Assembly (NCBI RefSeq): GCF_014639795.1
Contig: NZ_BMGC01000006.1
Span: forward strand, 1 to 64,000
Origin: Gordonia jinhuaensis
GTDB taxonomy: Bacteria; Actinomycetota; Actinomycetes; Mycobacteriales; Mycobacteriaceae
Reading direction: 5' to 3'
Length of the DNA: 64,000 nt
Both the position numbers and the translations under genes were made by a program. The notes under the pieces are model-generated. The model did no database searches, had not been told where the DNA came from, and saw only the letters and a list, made by a program, of their open reading frames with translations. This document shows, one piece after another, positions 47,826 to 55,285 of this stretch (positions are counted from its first letter, which is position 1; each line of letters opens with the position of its first letter).

Positions 47826-47874
47826 TCGACCGTCCTCGACGAAGAAGTCGTCGAGTTCGATGTGAGTCGAACAC

Positions 47875-47915
47875 CAACGATGCCGGACCCCCAGGGGTTC
47901 GGCATCGTTGTTTTT
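47875..47915 (+). terminator. Rho-independent terminator of the DUF7455 gene
   Basis: CAACGATGCCGGACCCC pairs with GGGGTTCGGCATCGTTG (one G.T pair) and is followed by TTTTT. Strong intrinsic terminator between convergent genes. Confidence 0.9.
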
Positions 47916-47967
47916 CACGCCATCGGCGTCGGCGGGTTGTCCAACGCCGTCGCCGTCAGCGAATTCG

Positions 47968-49737
47968 TCAACGCCAGGTGCGCAACGCGGCGATCCGCTC
48001 CTGCAGCTGGTCGGCCGAGGCCATCGCGGTCGGCGGCCCGCCGAGTTTGGCGCGCAGTTCGTTGTGCACCACACCGTGCGGCTTACCTGTGCGGTGGTGA
48101 TGCATCGCGACCAGACTGTTCAGTTCGCGGCGCAGCGCACTGAGTTTCGCCCGGGTGTCGGGTTCGGCGGCCGGTGCGGGGACCGACGGCGCCGCGGCAG
48201 CGGTGCGGTTGTCCACCTGATCCTGCTGGCGCTTTCGTAGCAACGCGCGCATCTGCTCGGCGTCGAGCAGCCCGGGAAGCCCCAGATAGTCCGACTCCTC
48301 GTCGCTGCCGGCGAACGTCGCCGTACCGAATGACGCGCCGTCGTAGATCACCTGGTCGAGTTCGGCGTCGGCATGCAATGACTGGAACGCCGGCTCGTCC
48401 TCGCCCGGCTCGTCCTTCTGCTTCTGCGCATCGGCGAGCAGCGCGTCGTCGAGACCGTCGGACTCGCGATGCGGTTTCCCCAGCACGTGATCGCGCTGCG
48501 CCTCCAGCTGACTGGCCAGCTGCAGCAGCACCGGCACCGAGGGCAGGAAGACACTCGCGGTCTCCCCTGGCCGCCGCGACCGCACGAAGCGGCCGATCGC
48601 CTGCGCGAAGTACAGCGGTGTCGACGCACTCGTCGCGTAGACACCGACGGCCAGCCGCGGCACGTCGACACCCTCGGACACCATGCGGACCGCGACCATC
48701 CAGTGATCGTCGGACTGGGAGAACTGTTCGATCTTCTTCGATGCGGTCGGGTCGTCGGAGAGCACCACCGTCACCGGAGTGTGCGAGATTGCACCCAGCA
48801 GTTCGGCGTAGTCGCGGGCGACCTTCTGGTCGGTGGCGATCACCAGTCCGCCGGCATCGGGCACACCCGAGGCGCGCAGTTGTTTGAGCCGGGTGTCGGC
48901 GGCCTGCAGCACCGAGGGGATCCAGTCGCCGTGCGGGTCGAGTGCAGTCCGCCACGCCCGGGCGGTCTGCTCGGCCGACAGCGGTTCACCCAACCGCGCG
49001 GTGAACTCCTCACCGGCGCTCGTGCGCCAGCTCGCCTGACCCGAATAGGCGAGGAACACCACCGGTCGCACGACACCGTCGGCGAGGGCGTCGGAGTAGC
49101 CGTACGAGTGATCGGCCCGCGAGCGCATCGCGCCGTCACCGTCGGGCTCGTAGTTGACGAACGGGATGGGGCTGTCGTCGGAGCGAAACGGCGTTCCGGT
49201 CAGCGCCAGCCGGCGTTCGGCATCGGAGAACGCCTCGCGGATGCCGTCACCCCAGCTCTTGGCGTCACCGCCGTGGTGGATCTCGTCGAGGATCACCAGC
49301 GTGCGACGGTTCTCGGTGCGCACACGGTGCCGATACGGATGCGAGGCCACCTGTGCGTAGGTGACCACCACACCGTGGTAGTCCCCGCTGGTGGCACCCG
49401 CGGAGTTGGAGAACCGCGAGTCGAGTGCGATACCCACCCGCGCCGCGGCCGCCGCCCACTGATGTTTGAGGTGTTCGGTGGGAGCCACGACCGTCACCTG
49501 CTCGACCGTTCGGTCCGAGAGAAGCTCCTGGGCGATGCGCAGACCGAAGGTGGTCTTACCGGCACCCGGGGTGGCCACCGCCAGGAAATCCTTCGGCCCG
49601 GTGGCCAGATACCTGGTCAGCGCTCGCCGCTGCCAGGCGCGCAGTGCCCCGCCGGCCGGACCCGCGGTCGCAGTGGCGGCCCCCTGAACCTGCTCGTCGG
49701 ATGTACGTCCATCAATGTCGGCCGGGGTACTCACCAC
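47968..49737 (-). CDS. DEAD/DEAH-box SF2 helicase
   Basis: A 589-residue helicase. Motif I is ATPGAGKTTFG, motif II DEIHHGG, motif III ALTGTPFRSD, motif V region SEGVDVPRLAVG and motif VI QAIGRFVRSRRPG. The C-terminal 150 residues are hydrophilic, with a coiled-coil-like stretch TRAKLSALRRELNSLVAMHHH. The domain set resembles actinobacterial restriction-like/UvrB-type helicases; substrate not known. The GTG giving VVSTPADIDG is used; upstream translation looks non-coding. Confidence 0.85.
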   Translation of the reverse strand: MVSTPADIDGRTSDEQVQGAATATAGPAGGALRAWQRRALTRYLATGPKDFLAVATPGAGKTTFGLRIAQELLSDRTVEQVTVVAPTEHLKHQWAAAAARVGIALDSRFSNSAGATSGDYHGVVVTYAQVASHPYRHRVRTENRRTLVILDEIHHGGDAKSWGDGIREAFSDAERRLALTGTPFRSDDSPIPFVNYEPDGDGAMRSRADHSYGYSDALADGVVRPVVFLAYSGQASWRTSAGEEFTARLGEPLSAEQTARAWRTALDPHGDWIPSVLQAADTRLKQLRASGVPDAGGLVIATDQKVARDYAELLGAISHTPVTVVLSDDPTASKKIEQFSQSDDHWMVAVRMVSEGVDVPRLAVGVYATSASTPLYFAQAIGRFVRSRRPGETASVFLPSVPVLLQLASQLEAQRDHVLGKPHRESDGLDDALLADAQKQKDEPGEDEPAFQSLHADAELDQVIYDGASFGTATFAGSDEESDYLGLPGLLDAEQMRALLRKRQQDQVDNRTAAAAPSVPAPAAEPDTRAKLSALRRELNSLVAMHHHRTGKPHGVVHNELRAKLGGPPTAMASADQLQERIAALRTWR

Positions 49738-50073
49738 AGGTACAGATTCTCCTCGCACTCGCCAGGCCACAGTCGCGACGCCCCCGCATCGCCGGCGATC
49801 AGACGCCGCGTCACGGTGGTACGGGGTTTCGACCGGGCCGCCGAGTTCACCGCCATCAGCGGGAACCGGCACGAGAAGCGATGTTACCCGGCCGCCTACG
49901 GGCCCACCCGGCCAGACACGCGCCATCGGGTGCGCACGCAAGGCACTCGAATCGGCGATGCTGGACTCATCACGAACAGATCAGGTCGTCACGACGACTG
50001 CGCGCAGCGCCGTCCACCGACCGCGGGGGCGTCGACCGGTCACCGCGGCGAGCCGACGCGTCCGCGGGGGGTC
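49738..50073. other. Divergent gap helicase / YihY gene
   Basis: A 336-bp interval. The YihY frame is open through it, so an N-terminal extension (for example from GTG 49930) cannot be excluded. No repeats or clear promoter hexamers were found. Confidence 0.45.
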
Positions 50074-51405
50074 GTGCGGGTCATCGGATTCGTGATCTGG
50101 CGGACCATCGTGGAGTCCTGGAACGGTTCGATCTTCGGCCGATCGGCGCAGGCCGCGTTCTGGCAGACGCTGTCGCTGCCTCCGCTGCTGCTGGGTCTGC
50201 TCGGGACGATCGGCTACATCGGCGGCCTCTTCGGACCCGACACGATCGACATCGTTCACTCGCGCATCATCGGGTTCGCCAACCGCACCTTCTCCGAGGA
50301 CGTGGTGACGCAGATCATCTCCCCCACCGTCGACAACGTGCTGGGGCGTGGACGCGCCGAGATCATCTCGGTCGGCTTCGTGTTGTCGCTGTGGGCGGGC
50401 TCGTCGGCGGTGTCGAGTTTCGTCGACTCGATCGTCGCCGCGCATGATCAGCACACCGTCCGGAATCCGGTGTGGCAGCGCATATTCGCACTCGGCCTGT
50501 ATGTCTTCTTTCTGATCGGGGCGGTCTTCGTGCTGCCGATGGTTGCACTCGGACCCACTTACATCGGTCGGATCGTGCCCGACTCCTGGCATCCGTTGTC
50601 GACGCACATCATCGAGTACGGCTACTTCCCCGCGGTCGGTCTGCTGCTGGTGATCGCGCTGACGACGCTGTATCGAGTCGCGCTGCCCAAACCGCTGCCG
50701 TGGCACCGACTGATGATCGGGGCGATCCTGGCCGGCGTCGTCTTCTGGTGCGCCTCCACGATCCTGCGCATCTACCTCGCCTACGTGACGTCGACCGGCT
50801 ACACCTACGGGGCGCTCGCAGCGCCGATCGCCTTCCTGTTGTTCACCTTCTTCCTCGGCTTCTCGGTGATCCTGGGAGCCGAGCTGAACGCGGTGATCCA
50901 GCAGATGTGGCCGGCCGGACCGACCCATGTCGACCAGGTGCGCGACTGGATGGCCGCTCAGACCGCCGACATCAGCGAACAAATCAAGGTGTGGCCGACG
51001 AAACTGCCGACCGGCCCCATCCGGCGCACCTCGTCGCCCCACCCCTCCGACTCTGCCCGGTCCCCGCAGTCACGGGCCCCAGAGCCGTGTGCCCCGGCCT
51101 CATCCGTCCCGGACAACGACCGGATACACGCAGACGCGGGGCGACGAAGCGAGACCAGCGGGCCGGACACGGCGGGCAGTACGCCCGACGCCCGGATCCG
51201 ACGACCCGGATCATCGGATCCCGGGATCCCCGGCACGAGAACAGCGATGCCCGGTCGGCGACGACTCGTCACCGACCGGGCACGCTCACAGGGACCCGCG
51301 CACGGGTCACCGGCCGCGCCGGAGGGCAGGCCGCGGCGACGCGTGGAACAGCACACGCCCTACGACCCGCGCACACCCGACGATCGGCGTGCTCCCGACG
51401 ACTGA
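50074..51405 (+). CDS. YihY/BrkB-family membrane protein (Rv2707-like)
   Basis: About 443 residues. The YihY core spans six helices: FGRSAQAAFWQTLSLPPLLLGLLGTIGYIGG, RAEIISVGFVLSLWAGSSAVSSFVDSIV, LYVFFLIGAVFVLPMVALG, LLLVIALTTLYRVALP, LMIGAILAGVVFWCASTILRIYLAYV and AAPIAFLLFTFFLGFSVILGAELNAVI. The last about 150 residues are a disordered Pro/Arg/Ser tail. The start is uncertain: GTG 50074 or 50092, or upstream. The old link to tRNA-processing RNase BN is no longer accepted. Transporter-like, substrate unknown. Confidence 0.78.
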   Translation: MRVIGFVIWRTIVESWNGSIFGRSAQAAFWQTLSLPPLLLGLLGTIGYIGGLFGPDTIDIVHSRIIGFANRTFSEDVVTQIISPTVDNVLGRGRAEIISVGFVLSLWAGSSAVSSFVDSIVAAHDQHTVRNPVWQRIFALGLYVFFLIGAVFVLPMVALGPTYIGRIVPDSWHPLSTHIIEYGYFPAVGLLLVIALTTLYRVALPKPLPWHRLMIGAILAGVVFWCASTILRIYLAYVTSTGYTYGALAAPIAFLLFTFFLGFSVILGAELNAVIQQMWPAGPTHVDQVRDWMAAQTADISEQIKVWPTKLPTGPIRRTSSPHPSDSARSPQSRAPEPCAPASSVPDNDRIHADAGRRSETSGPDTAGSTPDARIRRPGSSDPGIPGTRTAMPGRRRLVTDRARSQGPAHGSPAAPEGRPRRRVEQHTPYDPRTPDDRRAPDD

Positions 51406-51415
51406 GGTCGGCCGG

Positions 51416-51661
51416 TCACTCGTCCTTCTTCATCCGTTCGTAGATCTTCTTGCATTTCCCGCACACCGGTGATCCGGGCTTCGGCGACTTCGTCACCGGG
51501 AACACCTCACCGCACAGCGCTACCACGCGCGTGCCCATGACCGCGCTCTCGGCGATCTTGTTCTTCTTGACGTAGTGGAATACGTCGGGAGTGTCGTCTT
51601 CGGTGGTCTCGTCGGTCCGGACGTCCGGACGTTCGATCGTCTGGGTACCCATACCTGCCAT
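51416..51661 (-). CDS. DUF3039 protein
   Basis: An 81-residue protein with the DUF3039 core FHYVKKNKIAESAVMGTRVVALCGEVFPVTKSPKPGSPVCGKCKKIYERM. Two cysteines (CGK C, and ALCGE) may bind zinc. ATG 51661 has AGGGGG upstream; ATG 51652 is the alternative. Unknown function, conserved in Actinobacteria. Confidence 0.83.
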   Translation of the reverse strand: MAGMGTQTIERPDVRTDETTEDDTPDVFHYVKKNKIAESAVMGTRVVALCGEVFPVTKSPKPGSPVCGKCKKIYERMKKDE

Positions 51662-51829
51662 TGTGCCCCCTGCGCCCGGTCGTCCGCACCGACGCTGCGC
51701 CGCGCGCGGGCCGGCCGGCACTCACACCGCGTCCGGGCACCACATCTGCCACACGGGTACCCACACCGCACCCGTCTCAACGGTTCTGACCACGGGCGAG
51801 GCGTGCGTCACACCGATGAAAGTGGAACA

Positions 51830-52381
51830 GTGGAGGACGTGGCACGAGAGTCCGATCGCACGCCGATCCTCATCACCGAAGCCGAGACGTCCCAGGACGA
51901 TCAGCATCGGGAACGGGTGCGCAAATATCTCGCCATGATGGCCATCCGCATCCCCGCTCTGGTGATCGCCGGGATCGTCTACGCGACCACCGGATCCGGT
52001 CTGTGGGCGCTGGCGATCGTGGCCGTGTCCATCCCGATCCCGTGGATGGCCGTGCTCATCGCCAACGACCGCCCGCCGCGCCGCCGCGGCGAGGTCCCCC
52101 GGTACAAGTACGCACCGCGCGACACCGGACCGCAGGGACTCGGCGCACCGCGAGGCCGGTTCGACTTCGACGACAACGGCTACGGCACGTACACCGACGC
52201 TTCCCACACCGACGGCCCCTTCACCGAAACGGGCGCTGACGCACCGCGCAGCGGACGCGGATCGGGGAAGTCCGCGCGGGGAGCCGGATCGCCGGCGTCC
52301 ACCTCGACGGGAAGCCCCTACCCCGAGAACTCCGCCGAAGCCGCTCTCTGGCGGCTCGAACAGCGCAACCGCGGCGAGTGA
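51830..52381 (+). CDS. DUF3099 membrane protein (Rv2709-like)
   Basis: A roughly 183-residue protein with two membrane helices (YLAMMAIRIPALVIAGIVYATTGSGLWALAIVAVSIPIPWMAVLIAND) and the DUF3099 N-terminal motif ILITEAETSQDDQHRERVRKYL. A Gly/Asp/Thr-rich tail follows. GTG 51830 or 51839 could be the start. The next gene starts 4 bp inside its end, so translation is coupled. Confidence 0.78.
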   Translation: MEDVARESDRTPILITEAETSQDDQHRERVRKYLAMMAIRIPALVIAGIVYATTGSGLWALAIVAVSIPIPWMAVLIANDRPPRRRGEVPRYKYAPRDTGPQGLGAPRGRFDFDDNGYGTYTDASHTDGPFTETGADAPRSGRGSGKSARGAGSPASTSTGSPYPENSAEAALWRLEQRNRGE

Positions 52382-53949
52382 CCACCGCCGGCCCCGGCTC
52401 GGGCGACGTGGCGAAGCTGTATCTGATCGCCGAACCGTTGCGCGAGGCCTTCGACGCCCACCACTTCGACGCCGACGGCATCCTCGACGCCCTCGGCCCC
52501 GACGTCCACGCCGCGCTCGGGCGCGGTGAGCCGGTACCGGTTCGACGAGCCGCCCGCGGTCTCGCCGAATTGGGCACCCTGATCAGACTGTTCCTACTGG
52601 CCGACACCCTGAATCGTGCGGAGGTCGCCGCAGCGATCGCGCCGCTCGAGGTCACCGACGCTCTCGCCTGTGGCCTGCTGCTCACCGACCCCGATGACCG
52701 CGCCGACCCCGGCCCCGATGACACGGACGACACGATGGTGCGGACCGCCGTCGACGTGCGGCCGCTCGACATCGGCCACGGAACCCGATGGCTGTTCTCC
52801 GATCTCGACGGCAGCATGCGGCCGGTCGAGATCGGCGAGGATCACGTGCTGGGCGTGGGTCATGCCTCACTGTCGCTGCTGACGGCCACGATCGCCGAAC
52901 CGTGTCACCGCGTCTTGGATCTCGGAACCGGTTGCGGCGTGCAGGCCGTGGCGGCCCTGGACTACGCCGACCACGTCACCGCCACCGACATCACCGATCG
53001 GTCGCTGGCCATGGCCCGCGCCGGACTTGCGATCAACCGCATCGACGCCACCCAGGTCGACCTCGCGCGCGGTCCGTGGTTCGAACCGGTGGCCGGTCAA
53101 CGGTTCGACCGCATCGTGGCCAACCCGCCGTTCGTGGTGGGACCACCGCGTGTCACGCACAGCTACCGCGATTCTGGACTCGACCTCGACGGAGCCAGTC
53201 AGATCGTCATCTCGCAGGCCGCCGATCACCTCACCGAGGGCGGGACGGCCAGCCTGCTCGCATCGTGGGCGATCACCTCCGACGACTGGCGCGAGCGCGT
53301 CGCCTCGTGGGTTCCCGACGACGGTGTGCAGGCGTGGATCCTGCAGCGCGACGTGGCCGACCCCGCACTGTATGTCGGAACGTGGCTGCGCGATGCGGGC
53401 TACGACCCCCGCACGGGCGCGGGCGCCACACTCTCCGACGAGTGGCTCGAACACTTCGAGCGCAGTGGCGTACGTGCCGTCGGCTTCGGGTTCGTCTATC
53501 TGCGCCGGGTCGACGGGCCCTCCGAGGTGATCGCCGAGGAGATGATGCAGCCGTTCGACGACCCGCTCGGTCCCGAAGCGGCGGACTGTTTCGCCCGCAC
53601 CGAACTGCTGAGGACCACCGACCTGGCCGACGCACACCTGCAGGCGCCGCCGACCGTGGTGCTCGAGGAGGTCTCCGCACTCACCGCACCCGATGCACGT
53701 GACTCACCCGACGGACCGCAGGGTCCCGCATGGGATCGGATCGTCGCGCGTCTGCATCGCACCGACGGGCCGCGGTGGTCGCACGAGACCGACGACATCG
53801 TGACCGCGCTGCTGGCCGGTCTGCGTCGCGACGGGCTGTCGGTGGGTGACACGGTGGCCTTACTCGAGGCCGCCACCGGCGCCGATCTGGACGCGGCCAC
53901 CGTGCACTCGGTGCTCACCGACCTCATCCGCCACGGCTTTCTGCGCTGA
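52378..53949 (+). CDS. SAM-dependent methyltransferase with NPPF motif
   Basis: A 523-residue protein. An N-terminal helical domain (about 1-140) precedes a class I methyltransferase fold: RVLDLGTGCGVQAVAALDYADHVTATDIT is motif I-II, and IVANPPFVVGPP is the NPP(F/Y) motif of N-methyltransferases such as PrmC and RlmF. The C-terminal 130 residues form a helical domain (LLAGLRRDGLSVGDTVALLEA). Target unknown; the NPPF motif suggests amide or adenine N-methylation. GTGA overlap with the DUF3099 gene. Confidence 0.82.
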   Translation: MTTAGPGSGDVAKLYLIAEPLREAFDAHHFDADGILDALGPDVHAALGRGEPVPVRRAARGLAELGTLIRLFLLADTLNRAEVAAAIAPLEVTDALACGLLLTDPDDRADPGPDDTDDTMVRTAVDVRPLDIGHGTRWLFSDLDGSMRPVEIGEDHVLGVGHASLSLLTATIAEPCHRVLDLGTGCGVQAVAALDYADHVTATDITDRSLAMARAGLAINRIDATQVDLARGPWFEPVAGQRFDRIVANPPFVVGPPRVTHSYRDSGLDLDGASQIVISQAADHLTEGGTASLLASWAITSDDWRERVASWVPDDGVQAWILQRDVADPALYVGTWLRDAGYDPRTGAGATLSDEWLEHFERSGVRAVGFGFVYLRRVDGPSEVIAEEMMQPFDDPLGPEAADCFARTELLRTTDLADAHLQAPPTVVLEEVSALTAPDARDSPDGPQGPAWDRIVARLHRTDGPRWSHETDDIVTALLAGLRRDGLSVGDTVALLEAATGADLDAATVHSVLTDLIRHGFLR

Positions 53950-54075
53950 CGCCAGGCGGTCCGGTCTGCATGCCCGGATCGCGCCGAGTGCCGGAACACC
54001 TTAATCATCTCTCAGCAACTTCTCAGTACGTCGCCGCATAGATGCAGGTCAGACAGTCTTCTCAAATCCACCACC

Positions 54076-54103
54076 GGGAACTTTTCTCGGTATGTGCGCC
54101 GTT
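54076..54103 (+). promoter_or_regulatory. ECF-type (SigE/SigH-like) promoter of sigB
   Basis: GGGAAC at 54076-54081 and CGTT at 54100-54103 are separated by 18 bp. This matches the -35/-10 consensus GGGAAC-N16-18-CGTT used by mycobacterial SigE and SigH, which drive sigB there. It is 40 nt upstream of the sigB start. Stress control of sigB follows by analogy. Confidence 0.8.
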
Positions 54104-54142
54104 GAACCTCATGAAGTCATTCGCACTCTGCAGGAGGCCGAC

Positions 54143-55150
54143 ATGCAACGCACCACCGCCACCACCACCCGGATCAAGGACGTCGAGACACAGGAGTCCA
54201 TCCGGCCGGCCATGACGGATGCGGACCTGGATGCCCAAAGCCCCGCGGCCGATCTAGTCCGCGTCTACCTCAACGGCATCGGCCGTACCGCGTTGCTCAA
54301 CGCCGAGCAGGAGGTGGAGCTGGCCAAGCAGATCGAGGCCGGTCTCTACGCCAAGCACATTCTCGCCACCAAGAAGCGCCTGACTGCGGCGAAGAAGCGG
54401 GATCTGGCCATCGTGGTCCGACAGGGCGAGGCCGCCCGGTCGCACCTTCTCGAGGCCAATCTCCGTCTGGTCGTGTCGCTGGCCAAGCGCTACACCGGAC
54501 GTGGCATGCCGCTGCTCGACCTCATCCAGGAGGGCAACCTCGGGTTGATCCGCGCGATGGAGAAGTTCGACTACGCCAAGGGTTTCAAGTTCTCCACCTA
54601 CGCGACCTGGTGGATCCGGCAGGCCATCACCCGCGGTATGGCCGATCAGAGCCGCACCATCCGGCTGCCCGTCCACCTCGTGGAACAGGTGAACAAGCTC
54701 GCGCGCATCAAGCGTGAACTCCATCAGCAGCTCGGTCGCGAGGCCACCGACGAGGAGCTGGCCAACGAGTCGGGCATCCCGGCCGAGAAGATCGCCGATC
54801 TGCTCGATCACAGCCGCGACCCGGTGAGCCTGGACATGCCGGTCGGCAGCGACGAGGAGGCGCCGCTGGGCGACTTCATCGAGGACGCCGAGGCCACCTC
54901 GGCCGAGAGCGCCGTGATCGCGGGTCTGCTGCACTCGGATGTGCGCAGCGTGCTCGCGACCCTCGATGAGCGCGAGCAGCAGGTGATCCGGCTGCGCTTC
55001 GGTCTCGACGACGGACAGCCCCGCACCCTCGACCAGATCGGCCGCCTGTTCGGGTTGTCACGTGAACGCGTGCGTCAGATCGAGCGCGAGGTGATGGCCA
55101 AACTTCGTCAGGGCGAGCGTGCCGAGCGCCTGCGCTCCTACGCCAGCTGA
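54143..55150 (+). CDS. sigB: Primary-like sigma factor SigB
   Basis: A 335-residue group 2 sigma factor. It lacks the Lys-rich and acidic N-terminal domains of Sig[31 protein letters not shown] is region 1.2; [41 protein letters not shown] is region 2; [17 protein letters not shown] follows; [25 protein letters not shown] is region 4.2. AGGAGG precedes ATG 54143. It directs stress and stationary-phase transcription. Confidence 0.95.
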   Translation: MQRTTATTTRIKDVETQESIRPAMTDADLDAQSPAADLVRVYLNGIGRTALLNAEQEVELAKQIEAGLYAKHILATKKRLTAAKKRDLAIVVRQGEAARSHLLEANLRLVVSLAKRYTGRGMPLLDLIQEGNLGLIRAMEKFDYAKGFKFSTYATWWIRQAITRGMADQSRTIRLPVHLVEQVNKLARIKRELHQQLGREATDEELANESGIPAEKIADLLDHSRDPVSLDMPVGSDEEAPLGDFIEDAEATSAESAVIAGLLHSDVRSVLATLDEREQQVIRLRFGLDDGQPRTLDQIGRLFGLSRERVRQIEREVMAKLRQGERAERLRSYAS

Positions 55151-55168
55151 GCTCGTACGTCGGCTGAG
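55135..55168. repeat. 17-bp tandem duplication spanning the sigB stop
   Basis: CTCCTACGCCAGCTGAG (55135-55151) is followed by CTCGTACGTCGGCTGAG (55152-55168), with three mismatches. The sigB stop TGA is in the first unit. Confidence 0.75.
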
Positions 55169-55182
55169 CACCCTCACGCCAT

Positions 55183-55219
55183 GACGCCGTGGCGGCCCGC
55201 CTGAGGCGGTCACGGCGTC
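55183..55219. terminator. Hairpin between convergent sigB and acetyltransferase genes
   Basis: GACGCCGTG pairs with CACGGCGTC around a loop that itself contains GCGG..GC. Probable bidirectional terminator. Confidence 0.6.
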
Positions 55220-55285
55220 GACGACACAACTGCACAGACGTCCCGCGCCGGCGCGGGGGCGCGAGGCGACGCTGATGCCCCCCTG

